From: Prolixibacteraceae bacterium
Lineage (GTDB): Bacteria; Bacteroidota; Bacteroidia; Bacteroidales; Prolixibacteraceae
Length of the DNA: 37,459 nucleotides
Direction: 5' to 3'
Assembly: GCA_019459485.1 (NCBI GenBank)
Contig: JAIBEZ010000001.1
Location: 1 to 37,459, forward strand
Below the pieces are notes generated by a model. The model was not told the origin of the DNA. It searched no databases and worked only from the letters and a program-made list of their open reading frames with translations. The position numbers were made by a program, and so were the translations under genes. Below are positions 1 through 9,200 of this stretch, piece after piece (position 1 is the stretch's first letter; the number at the start of each line of letters is the position of its first letter).

Positions 1-478
1 ATCGAGACGGGGACCAGGTTGGGGCGATGATGCATGGACTTTTCATCCAATACGGTATGCCGATGTTTTACTTATGTATGCAGAAGCTTTATTGGAGAGT
101 GGTGGAAACAAACAGGAAGTTGCCAGTACCATTAATATGGTAAGACAAAGAGCCAGTAATTCAAGGCGTACAGATAGTGAGGCTATTAGCCGGGTAAGAA
201 CCATCCAGAACTTACCATTACCCAACGTTTTGGCATCTGATGACTTGCGCAAAGCGGTTAGGCACGAACGTCGGGTGGAGTTCGCCATGGAATATCAACG
301 TTTATTTGACCTGATCAGGTGGAACAGCCTGATTGAAACCATGAACAGTTATGCTGCCAAGCCTAAGTCCAATGGCAAAGGAGCGAACTTTAAAAAAGGA
401 ATCAATGAATTGTTTCCTGTTCCTCAGGTTGAAATTGACCGCTCCGGAGGTTCTATTACTCAAAATCCAGGGTATTAG
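1..478 (+). CDS. RagB/SusD family outer-membrane lipoprotein, C-terminal part
   Basis: The reading frame is open from base 2 to the TAG at 476-478, so the 5' end lies outside the window. The visible 158 residues contain the SusD C-terminal signature IRYADVLLMYAEAL, followed by the usual RxxRRxEFAMEYQRLFDLIRW-type segment and an ending NPGY. SusD proteins are surface lipoproteins that bind glycans and pair with a SusC TonB-dependent porin to import oligosaccharides. A SusC gene is expected upstream, off the window. The three genes that follow (DUF4434, epimerase, sugar porter) fit a polysaccharide-utilisation locus. The identity is secure; the glycan substrate cannot be read from this fragment. 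Confidence 0.93.
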   Translation, partial: SRRGPGWGDDAWTFHPIRYADVLLMYAEALLESGGNKQEVASTINMVRQRASNSRRTDSEAISRVRTIQNLPLPNVLASDDLRKAVRHERRVEFAMEYQRLFDLIRWNSLIETMNSYAAKPKSNGKGANFKKGINELFPVPQVEIDRSGGSITQNPGY

Positions 479-542
479 CCATTACGGATTCAGATATTAA
501 TGCGTTAGATTAATTCAAGTTTAATTATAAAGAGCGTTTAAA

Positions 543-1967
543 ATGATAAAGTTTACATTAATAGTCTTGGTTCTTTTAGCATCGAGCCTTGACAATTTAT
601 TTTCTCAGGAAAATAACATTTTAAGGAATAAACCTGAAATTAGTCTTACGTTAATTCCTCCTTCACCGGTAACCGATCAGATCACGTTGGATATTCGCGC
701 TGGGATACGGAATAATACGGATGTTGAAAAAAGCTTAATGGTTACTTTTTATCTTGATAAAGAAAAAAGTAGGGCGATATTGCATCAGCAAAAAATTAAA
801 ATCGCACCGCAATCGGTGAGCAGTGTTAAATTCCCATGGGCGACTAAAAACAACGTAGGAGATCATAAGATTATACTTGTTACAAAATCAAATAATCAAA
901 CGTTGCGCATGGAGCGCCCGATCCAGATTTTATCTTCCGCAATTAGTTCCACAAAAAAGATAGACGGTGCATGGATAAATTTCTATCATTGGAGTGAAGC
1001 AGAAGGCCAATACTGGAATCCGGAAATTAAAAAGATGACTGATGCGCAATGGGGAGAACTGATAACCGCGCAAAACAGCCTGGATATGAATGTGATTGTT
1101 GTTCAGGAAGTATTTCGTAATCAGGAGTATTCCGGCAAACATACGATTGATCAGGATGGATTTAAAGGTCTTGCATTTTATCCTTCAGATTTATTTCCTG
1201 AACGTGTACCAATAACAGCGATTGACCCTCTTGAAGCGGTGCTTGAGGCTGCTGATAAAAACGGAATGAATGTGTTTATGGCAGTGGGATTATATGCCTG
1301 GTTCGATTTTTCTAAAGGGTCCCTGGAGTGGCACAAAAAAGTTGCCAGTGAATTGTGGGAAAAATACGGACATCATCCTTCTTTTTACGGATGGTATGTG
1401 AGTGAAGAACAGGACGGCGGACTCGGAGATGAGCAGGATCGAGAAAATATCGTTGAATTTTTCAGAGATTTTCGTCAATATGTACATCAAATGACGCCCG
1501 ATAAGCCCATCATGTTAGCAACCAATTCACACAATTTACGAGGAGCAGAAGATACCTATCGGAAGCTGTTGCCTTACCTGGATATTTTGTGCCCTTTTGG
1601 CTTTCACAGAATGCCCGCCAATGAACTTACCGGTGAAGAAGCGGCAGCTAAACTTCAATCGCTTTGTAATGAAGCCGGGATGCATTTATGGATGGATATG
1701 GAAGCATTTGATTTTTTCGGGCCCGATAATGCATTGGTTCCAAGATCTATCGATGGATTATTAAGCGACTTGCACCGTTTCCCGAATTTTGAGAAAATTC
1801 TTTGCTACCAGTATCCCGGGCTATTTAATAGTCCTGAAATGTCTATCAAGCCGGGGGGTGAAAATACAGTAAAGGCTTATCTCGATTATAAAAAATACCT
1901 CGATTCAATTCAGGTGCCTGCAAAAAAGTCGAAAAAGAATGCCTCAAAAAAATTAAGGAACAAATAA
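543..1967 (+). CDS. Secreted DUF4434-like TIM-barrel protein (putative glycoside hydrolase)
   Basis: This 474-aa protein starts with a hydrophobic signal peptide (residues 1-21, ending LFSQ) and has no lipobox cysteine. Residues about 30-130 look like a beta-sandwich domain. Residues about 144-455 resemble DUF4434, a TIM-barrel domain related to glycoside hydrolases. The segment MTDAQWGELI, a VVQEVFRNQEY strand and a GWYVSEEQDG motif with acidic residues E288/E289 are visible; these acids are candidate catalytic residues by inference only. The tail is lysine-rich. It lies 64 bp after the SusD stop and 27 bp before the epimerase, consistent with co-transcription in a glycan-use operon. Its substrate is unknown. 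Confidence 0.72.
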   Translation: MIKFTLIVLVLLASSLDNLFSQENNILRNKPEISLTLIPPSPVTDQITLDIRAGIRNNTDVEKSLMVTFYLDKEKSRAILHQQKIKIAPQSVSSVKFPWATKNNVGDHKIILVTKSNNQTLRMERPIQILSSAISSTKKIDGAWINFYHWSEAEGQYWNPEIKKMTDAQWGELITAQNSLDMNVIVVQEVFRNQEYSGKHTIDQDGFKGLAFYPSDLFPERVPITAIDPLEAVLEAADKNGMNVFMAVGLYAWFDFSKGSLEWHKKVASELWEKYGHHPSFYGWYVSEEQDGGLGDEQDRENIVEFFRDFRQYVHQMTPDKPIMLATNSHNLRGAEDTYRKLLPYLDILCPFGFHRMPANELTGEEAAAKLQSLCNEAGMHLWMDMEAFDFFGPDNALVPRSIDGLLSDLHRFPNFEKILCYQYPGLFNSPEMSIKPGGENTVKAYLDYKKYLDSIQVPAKKSKKNASKKLRNK

Positions 1968-1994
1968 TACTAAATCTATACAATATACACTACA

Positions 1995-3191
1995 ATGGAT
2001 ATTTTAAAATATAAAGAGATCTACCGCGAGAATTTATTGAATGATGTGATCCCTTTTTGGCTTAATAACTCAGAGGATAAAGAATTCGGAGGCTTTTTTA
2101 CTTGCCTCGATGAAAAAGGACAAGTGTATGATACCGATAAATTTATCTGGCTTCAAGGTCGTCAGATATGGACTTTTAGCATGTTGTACAACCAGGTGGA
2201 ACAAAAGAAGGAGTGGATTGATCTTGCAATTCGGGGCGCTGATTTTCTAATGGATCATGGACGTGATGAGTCAGGTAACTGGTACTTTTCACTCACTCGT
2301 GAGGGCAAGCCGTTAACCCAACCATTTAATATTTTTTCTGACTGTTTTGCAGCCATGGCATTTGCCCAATTGTATAAGGCGACCAATAATGAAACTTATA
2401 AAAGCATAGCACTTGATACATTCAATAATATAGTCAGCAGGCAGAACGACCCCAAAGGGATTTACAATAAAACATTTTCTGGTACTAGGCCACTACAAAG
2501 TTTTTCGCTTCCGATGATACTGTGTAATCTGGTAATGGAAATGGAGCACATCATGGAACCGGAGATGGTTGAAAAGACTATTCAAAATGGTATTAATTCG
2601 GTAATGAATGTATTCTATAAACCGGAATTCGGGTTAATCCTTGAAAATGTTGCACCTGATGGTAGTTTTTCAGACTCATTTGAAGGTCGTTTAATTAATC
2701 CGGGACATGCGATTGAAGCGATGTGGTTCATCATGGATCTCGCCTCAAGATCCGATGACAATGTGCTAATCAAAAAAGCGGTGGAAATAACCATCAATAC
2801 ATTAGAACATAGCTGGGATAAAACTTATGGGGGCATCTATTATTTTATGGATGTAAAAGGAAATCCTCCTCAGCAACTTGAGTGGGACCAGAAATTGTGG
2901 TGGGTACATGTTGAAGCAATAATTAGTTTATTAAAAGGTTATTACCATACTGGCGATATAAGATGCTGGCAGTGGTTTGAAAAATTGCATGCATACACCT
3001 GGGAGCATTTTCCAGACCAAAAAAATGGAGAATGGTTTGGCTATCTTAACCGACAGGGCGAAGTGCTTTTTCAGGCAAAAGGTGGAAAGTGGAAGGGATG
3101 TTTTCATGTCCCCAGAGGATTATTCAAAGGATGGGAAACATTGGATGCTATTGCAGTAAAACATCTTACTTTAATCGATTCAGAGAATTAA
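1995..3191 (+). CDS. AGE-family sugar 2-epimerase (N-acylglucosamine 2-epimerase/cellobiose 2-epimerase family)
   Basis: At 398 aa it matches the usual length of the family, an (alpha/alpha)6 barrel. Family landmarks are present: WLQGRQIWTFS near residue 53, NPGHAIEAMW with His238, and GCFHVPRG with His371. The histidines correspond to the pair that does general acid/base chemistry at C2 in AGE and cellobiose 2-epimerases. No signal peptide is seen, so it should be cytoplasmic. It probably interconverts C2 epimers of a sugar imported by the neighbouring porter. The WLQGRQ segment looks closer to AGE/renin-binding proteins than to cellobiose epimerases, but the exact substrate (ManNAc/GlcNAc, mannose or a disaccharide) cannot be settled by eye. 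Confidence 0.85.
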   Translation: MDILKYKEIYRENLLNDVIPFWLNNSEDKEFGGFFTCLDEKGQVYDTDKFIWLQGRQIWTFSMLYNQVEQKKEWIDLAIRGADFLMDHGRDESGNWYFSLTREGKPLTQPFNIFSDCFAAMAFAQLYKATNNETYKSIALDTFNNIVSRQNDPKGIYNKTFSGTRPLQSFSLPMILCNLVMEMEHIMEPEMVEKTIQNGINSVMNVFYKPEFGLILENVAPDGSFSDSFEGRLINPGHAIEAMWFIMDLASRSDDNVLIKKAVEITINTLEHSWDKTYGGIYYFMDVKGNPPQQLEWDQKLWWVHVEAIISLLKGYYHTGDIRCWQWFEKLHAYTWEHFPDQKNGEWFGYLNRQGEVLFQAKGGKWKGCFHVPRGLFKGWETLDAIAVKHLTLIDSEN

Positions 3192-3196
3192 GTTTG
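3189..3196 (+). promoter_or_regulatory. Possible Bacteroidota -7 box (TAAGTTTG)
   Basis: TAAGTTTG fits TAnnTTTG and overlaps the stop codon of the epimerase gene, 20 bp before the porter start. No convincing -33 TTTG element was seen at the right distance, so this may be chance. The porter could equally be read from the operon promoter. Confidence 0.2.
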
Positions 3197-3216
3197 TACA
3201 TTAAATAACTCATTTC

Positions 3217-4632
3217 ATGATCCAAAACGAAAATAAGGAAAACATGCTGTATGTAATCTTCCTTGCTGCAGTTGCCGCAATTGGGGGATTTCTATTTGGC
3301 TATGATACAGCGGTAATCTCAGGAACAATAGGAAGCGTAGCTGCCCAGTTCAATTTAGATGATGTAAGTACAGGTTGGTACGTGGGTTGTGCTTTGGTTG
3401 GCTCAATTCTGGGAGTTGCTGTCGCTGGAAAAATGAGCGACTATTTCGGACGTAAACCGGTACTCCTTTTTTCGGCGGTTCTATTTTCAGGTTCGGCCAT
3501 AGGCTGTATGTTTTCCGGAACTATTTCGGATCTGGTTATTTACCGTATTATTGGCGGTATTGGAATTGGCGTTGCGTCAGTGATTTCGCCGCTGTATATT
3601 TCCGAAATCTCCGTTTCACGTTATCGGGGAACACTGGTTTCATTATACCAGTTAGCTATTACCATAGGATTCGTGGGCGCATACCTGGTTAATTATGCCA
3701 TCAGCGAACATGCCCTGCAAATGAAAGAGCTTGGAACTGTTGGCGGTTTCTGGGGAAAATATATTGTAACCGAAACCTGGCGTGGAATGTTGGGTGCCGA
3801 GTCTGTGGCCGCCTTATTGTTTTTCCTGACTCTGTTTTTCATTCCTGAAAGTACAAGATGGTTGGTTATGAAGTCAAAAGAAATTTCGGCACTGAATACC
3901 TTAAAACGAATCTACGGTGCAGAGAAGGCAAATAAACAGGTCGAGGATCTAAAAAACCTGGTTCAGTCGGAAGAAAAATCAGATTGGAAAATATTGTTGC
4001 AGCCGGGTTTCCGCATTGCACTTTTTATTGGTGTCAGTCTGGCCATTCTGGGTCAGTTTATGGGAGTGAATGCCGTTCTTTACTATGGCCCTTCAATCTT
4101 TCAGCAAACCGGTCTTTCCGAAGGTGATTCCTTGTTTTACCAGGTTATTGTAGGCCTGGTGAACTTCGGTTCAACCGTACTTGCGATGGTTGTAATTGAT
4201 AAAATTGGCCGTAAAAAACTGGTGTATTACGGCGTTTCAGGCATGATGGTTTCCCTGCTTCTGATCGGAATTTATTTTACCCTGAACAAAGTTTCGAATG
4301 TGATTCCTCCTATTACTTTACTGATTCTGATACTGTTTTATATTTTCAGTTGTGCCATCTCCATCTGTGTGGTTATCTGGGTTTTGCTTTCTGAAATGTA
4401 TCCGGCAAGAGTTCGCGGACTGGCTATGTCGGCTGCCGGGTTTTCATTGTGGATCGGTACTTTTCTGATCGGACAATTAACTCCCTGGCTGATGACTACC
4501 TTGTCGCCTGCCGGAGTTTTCTGGCTGTTTGGATTGATGTGTATTCCCTACATGTACATCACCTGGAAACTCGTACCGGAAACCACCGGCAAATCGCTTG
4601 AAGATATTGAACGTATGTGGCTGAAAAAATAA
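3217..4632 (+). CDS. MFS sugar porter (XylE/galactose-permease-like)
   Basis: This 471-aa membrane protein has about twelve hydrophobic segments and the sugar-porter signatures: GGFLFGYDTAVISG near the N-terminus, DYFGRKPVL and DKIGRKKL in the two half-repeats, PESTRWL after helix 6, and VPETTGKSLEDIE at the C-terminus. This family imports monosaccharides, commonly by proton symport. It follows the epimerase by 25 bp and ends the locus. It likely brings in the sugar released by the secreted enzyme or the one acted on by the epimerase. The family is certain; the transported sugar is not. Confidence 0.93.
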   Translation: MIQNENKENMLYVIFLAAVAAIGGFLFGYDTAVISGTIGSVAAQFNLDDVSTGWYVGCALVGSILGVAVAGKMSDYFGRKPVLLFSAVLFSGSAIGCMFSGTISDLVIYRIIGGIGIGVASVISPLYISEISVSRYRGTLVSLYQLAITIGFVGAYLVNYAISEHALQMKELGTVGGFWGKYIVTETWRGMLGAESVAALLFFLTLFFIPESTRWLVMKSKEISALNTLKRIYGAEKANKQVEDLKNLVQSEEKSDWKILLQPGFRIALFIGVSLAILGQFMGVNAVLYYGPSIFQQTGLSEGDSLFYQVIVGLVNFGSTVLAMVVIDKIGRKKLVYYGVSGMMVSLLLIGIYFTLNKVSNVIPPITLLILILFYIFSCAISICVVIWVLLSEMYPARVRGLAMSAAGFSLWIGTFLIGQLTPWLMTTLSPAGVFWLFGLMCIPYMYITWKLVPETTGKSLEDIERMWLKK

Positions 4633-5147
4633 TGTTCTGAACTGTTGTAAAACAAACCATTAGGTCTTATTATCCTGATTGTATCCTTTTCAGTTTTGGA
4701 AGGAAGTTTGGCAGCTATGATCCACCATGTTCCTTCAGGAAAAGAAGGCTTGGATCTTTAGGGTCTGAAAGACCTATCAAGGCTGAAAAGCTGATCGGGA
4801 ATGATTTTGAAGCCCCGTTGATGGCATTTATTTAACAGATCTGGTTTTTTTACGAATATCAGAAAACTTGTATCCGGTTATCAGGAAGATAATAAAGTAA
4901 ACAAATGTTGTCATTGAATTCTTTTCTTTCCTAATTCGGCAAGCAACTGGAATATGCAAAATTGAGTGTGATCTGAGCACACGTAGGCAGTATACTATTC
5001 TTTTATTTTTTTCGAAATGGGAAAATACCCCCCCCCCATCTTGTGCCCAGATAAATTTTATACCCATCAATTTTTTCTCAAACATGATAAGTTATTAGTA
5101 CTACCAAGAATATTTCATGAATAGAAAAAATATTGCATAATATTTAA
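4633..5147. other. AT-rich intergenic stretch without a supported gene
   Basis: About 515 bp between the sugar porter and the integrase remnant. Short open runs exist, but all are broken and none resembles a protein I recognise. A run of ten C residues stands out. No hairpin terminator was found directly after the porter. The stretch looks like decayed junction DNA. Confidence 0.5.
5028..5037 (+). repeat. Homopolymeric C10 tract
   Basis: Ten consecutive C residues lie in an otherwise AT-rich non-coding region. They are not inside a supported gene, and no promoter next to them could be identified, so a phase-variation role is only a possibility. Confidence 0.6.
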
Positions 5148-5306
5148 ACACAAGAAACAAATGAATACGTTTCGGTTCCTTTAAGCAGTCAGGCTTTGGC
5201 TATTTTGGGAAAATATGATTGGAAAATACTTAAACCTATAAGCAATCAGAAAATGAATGATTAAATAAAAGACATTGCTGAAGCTGTCAAATTTTCTGAA
5301 AAAGTT
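5148..5306 (+). pseudogene. Tyrosine recombinase (phage-type integrase) remnant
   Basis: Read in the frame starting at 5148, the DNA encodes TQETNEYVSVPLSSQALAIL and then, after GKYDWK, ILKPISNQKMND, a stop (5262-5264), and IKDIAEAVKFSEKV before another stop at 5307. This follows the middle of Bacteroidota site-specific tyrosine recombinases, which typically read xVPLSxxALxIL, then PxISNQKMNxYLKxIAE. The Tyr normally after MN(D/E) is replaced by a TAA stop. No N-terminal SAM-like domain and no intact C-terminal His-x-x-Arg/Tyr part are visible, so this is a relic. It marks a past mobile element at the left edge of the defence island. Confidence 0.75.
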
Positions 5307-5423
5307 TAAAACTACAAACACAGGGTGGGGTTCGAGGTGGTTCTACACAGTAAAATGTGACCATATAGCCACATATACCGAACAAAGTAAATAGCGTCAC
5401 GTCTCTACAAATAAGGACACTGA

Positions 5424-5804
5424 CTAATTACTAATAACGTAATACCATTCCATGGCTTTTTTCGATAAGCAAATCTTTACACCCCTATTATCATTTAACA
5501 CTTGAGTAGTATAAATAAAATTCTCGGGATATAAATCTCCATCAGAATAATAGTTATTATTAATCCAATCTATAATTAAGATGTTATATAAATTACCTAA
5601 ATCTTCTATTAAATCCTCTTCATTAATATAGATTAATTTATCAAGAAACATTGATAACTCCATTGTCGAAAAATGCATAGAACTTTTCCCAGGGTTAAAT
5701 TTTAGCTTACTAAAAATCATATTCCAAAATATTTTCTCTGCTTCAGTCAAACCGCTATTGATATCCAATAGCAATCCTGTTTCATTAATCAAGTGTGGCT
5801 GCAT
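5424..5804 (-). CDS. Small hypothetical protein, possibly DNA-binding
   Basis: This 126-aa ORF ends at TAG (5426-5424) and is very AT-rich. I do not recognise the family. It is predicted mostly helical, and the order 'GLTEAEKIFWNMI', 'MHFSTMELSMFLDKL', 'DLIEDLGNLYNILII' and 'GVKICLSKKAMEWYY' loosely recalls a winged-helix domain of plasmid initiator proteins; this is a weak resemblance. It lies next to the integrase remnant and points away from the DISARM-like operon. It could be a leftover accessory gene of the element that once inserted here. A spurious ORF cannot be excluded, though 126 codons without a stop in such AT-rich DNA argues against that. Confidence 0.45.
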   Translation of the reverse strand: MQPHLINETGLLLDINSGLTEAEKIFWNMIFSKLKFNPGKSSMHFSTMELSMFLDKLIYINEEDLIEDLGNLYNILIIDWINNNYYSDGDLYPENFIYTTQVLNDNRGVKICLSKKAMEWYYVISN

Positions 5805-6056
5805 CCAAATAAATGATTAAGATTTTATTACAATTTCATTTCGAATATAAAAAAAGAACAGTGAGTTAACAAATTGATTTTCGTATAGTTACACTTAATT
5901 TACCTATTTGAACAATCGTGCTTTAATGGATTTTTACACAATAATGCTTGAGAATTAGATTGATAGATAAGTTTGAATTAGACAAGAAAAAAAATAAAAA
6001 ACACTGAATATTTTTTAGCACAAGGAAATCCATATCAATTGCTATTTCTTCATACA

Positions 6057-6083
6057 TCCATACTTTTTATGTCCATACTTTTT
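6057..6083 (+). repeat. Direct repeat TCCATACTTTTT x2, 15-bp spacing
   Basis: Two perfect copies of TCCATACTTTTT lie at 6057-6068 and 6072-6083, about 60-90 bp upstream of the -7 box of the DISARM-like operon. The spacing is one and a half helical turns. They could be a binding site for a regulator of the operon; none is identified in the window. Confidence 0.45.
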
Positions 6084-6146
6084 GGAAATCTTTATTGAGC
6101 TATTAATAAAACATAAGTTCAACCATCTTTTCTAATCTTTATTCTA

Positions 6147-6154
6147 TATATTTG
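6147..6154 (+). promoter_or_regulatory. Candidate -7 box (TATATTTG) of the DISARM-like operon
   Basis: TATATTTG is a perfect match to the Bacteroidota -7 consensus TAnnTTTG and lies 53 bp before the ATG of the large helicase. A clear -33 TTTG was not found, so confidence is moderate. Confidence 0.4.
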
Positions 6155-6207
6155 GGCTTGGTCTATTTCGATAAACAAACCTAACCCAAATCAACCGCAC
6201 TGAGCTC

Positions 6208-9200
6208 ATGAATATTTTCAACATCCACAGCAACATCATTAGCGATTATAAGTCATACATTAAAAGCTTTTTATCGATAAAAGATATTCGTATTAAGGAA
6301 GTTGTTGAAAAAGCATTTGAGGAATCCGGGTTTATGCCGGAACCATTGATTCAGTTTAATCCGTCATTCGATAAAGGACAAACATTGAAGGAATTGGTTG
6401 GTGAGGGTAAAATTCATGAGGAGCTTCCGGCCATCTTTGGGACTTACAATTTATATAAACACCAGGTCGAGGCTCTAAAAATAGGAATTCAGGGGAAAGG
6501 TTTTGTAGTGACCAGTGGTACTGGTTCTGGTAAGAGTTTAACCTATTTGGCCACCATCTTCAACAAACTACTTCAGGATAACAGCACAAAAACCAAAGGT
6601 GTTAAAGCTATTCTGGTCTATCCGATGAATGCCCTTATCAATTCGCAGGAAGAAGAAATCAAAAAATATGAGCTGAATTATTTAATCAGCAAAACCCCGT
6701 CTGCCACTGTGATGCCAGCCGATAGGCTTACTTTGGATGAGAAAATTGACTACCTCAAAAGTATCACTACAAGCCGTTTCCCGATTACGTATTCAAAATA
6801 CTCCGGGCAGGAAAATCAGGAAGCCAGAGAAAGAATGAAGAAGGAAGTTCCGGATATCATTCTTACCAACTACATGATGCTGGAGTTGATTATGACCCGG
6901 CAGTCGGAACAATGGATGCGGGAGTCGCTGAGTAAAAATCTGCAATTTCTGGTATTTGATGAGTTACATACTTACCGGGGCAGACAGGGCTCCGACGTTT
7001 CACTTCTGATCCGAAGAATTAAAAATCTGGCCCAAAACAAGATTACCTCCATTGGAACATCGGCAACAATGGCTTCCGTTGGAAAAAAAGAAGAAAAGCA
7101 GCAGGCGGTAGCTGATGTAGCTAAAACCATTTTTGATGATCAGTTTGAATTATCCCAGATTATTGGTGAGTATCTCGTTACCTGCACAAATCCAGAGAAA
7201 AAAAATCCAAACGAATGGGATCTTCAGGAGGCGATTGAAAAAGGTATAAATATCGAAGATGATGAAGAGATCTTTTTCGATCATCCCTTAGCTATCTGGC
7301 TTGAAAATCGGATTGCTTTAAATTATCTGGAAGATGGTCACATTGAAAGAGGTACTCCCAAAAAGTTTTCGGCCATAGTTAAAGAACTTCAAAAGGACTC
7401 TGGATCTGCGAAAGTTAAGGTGGATGAAAATTTGAGAAAAGTTCTTTTATGGGCCGAAAAACTGAATAACAAAGCCGCTTCAAAATCAGTTCGAAAATCG
7501 TTCCTTCCCTTCCGGTTTCACCAGTTTATTTCGCAGACCAATACTGTTTATCTCACCTTAGACCCCAATGACCAACGTGATATTACAGTAAAAAGCGGAC
7601 GGTATATTAAGGATAAAGGGGCTCAGGATGGTGACAAGTTTATTTACCCGGTTCTGTTTAGCCGATATTCGGGGCATGAGTTTATTTGTGTGACCAAGAA
7701 TTTTGCGAATAATACACTTATTCCACGCAATCCGGACGAATCACCGGAAACACTATCCTTTACAGAGGGGAAGAAAATGGATTTGACTGAATTGAATTTT
7801 GCGGATGGATACCTGCTCATTCCACAGGATGTCAATGATGAAATCTGGGCAGATGAAAATGAAGACGATTTGCCTGATAGCTGGTATAAGGAAAATAAAT
7901 CAGGAAGAGATTTGTTCCCTTTTTACCGGTTTCAAATACCACAAAAGATCTACTTTAACAATTACGGCAAATTCTCGAATGAGCCTGTGTTTGAACAATG
8001 GGGATGGTATATTTCTGCCAAATTACGACTAGATCCTACTGCAGGACTGATCTATGAAGACTCCAAAACGAATGAAAATACCAAGTTGATGCGGCTTGGA
8101 AATGAAGGTCGAAGTTCAGCCACCACGATCATGTCGTTTTCTGTGATAAAGTCGCTAAACGGGGAAGGTGAAGACATCCGGAATCAAAAGCTATTAAGTT
8201 TTACAGACAACCGGCAAGATGCATCCTTACAGGCTGGTCATTTTAATGATTTCCTGACAACGGCCAGATTAAGGTCAGCAGTTGGTTTTGCCCTTAAAGA
8301 CGCTCCATCTGGACTGAAAGTGTATGATATTGCACAAAGAACCTGCGAAAAACTGAAACTGAAAGAAAGTGAATATGCCAGAATATCGAATGATGTATGG
8401 CCGGATGAAGAGAATGAAAGGGCGCTGAAAGATTTTCTGGTGATTCGCATTTTATACGATCTGAAAAGAGGTTGGCGTTATGTGTTACCCAATCTGGAGC
8501 AATGCGCCATGCTTAAAGTTGAATATGAAAAATTGGGGCTATACTGTCAGCAAGATAATTTTTTCAATGACCTGTTACTTTTTAATCAAATTACTCCTTC
8601 CAAGCGGGAAGAGATTTTGATTCAGGTACTTAATTTCTTCCGGACTTCTTTTTCAATCAATCACCCAATATTATCCGAAAAGCGCCGTGAAACTGAAGAC
8701 TTCCTGAATTTGAAGTTGGATAATGATAAACTCTGGTCACTCGAAAGAGATGAAAAGATTGAGGCTGCAAGTTATATGGTCAGCCAAAACCCGGGAAAAA
8801 CATTCCGGATATATACAAACAGTATTGGTTCACGATCCAATTTGGCGAAATATTTCAAGCGTCTGTTGCGTGAAAATGGATTAGATGCTTTAAAAACAGA
8901 TGCCTATATTGAATTTATCAATGAAGTCTGCAAAGTATTGAAGAAAGGTAACTTCCTGAAGGATGAATCGATCAAGGGAGATAAAGGAACCGTTACTGGG
9001 TACCAGTTGCGAGCTGACAAGATTGTGTGGAAACTTGGTGATTGTGAAACCATTGAGTTGGATAATGTGAGAATGTCATCCTATAAAGCACTGGATATAA
9101 AACCAAATACTTTTTTCCAGAAGCTGTATTCGATTGATTTTAATGCCTATAAAAAACAAATCATTGGCCGCGAACATACCGGACAATTGGGTACTGATAT

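Larger units (their letters stand above)
5805..6207. other. Intergenic control region upstream of the DISARM-like operon
   Basis: About 400 bp of AT-rich DNA between two divergently pointing genes. It contains a 12-bp direct repeat and a -7-like box, listed separately. No other open frame or RNA gene was recognised. Confidence 0.5.

Noticed and set aside
4828-5085. 85-codon minus-strand ORF containing the G10 (C10) tract
   Set aside because: No homology recognised, it spans a homopolymer and lies in decayed DNA.
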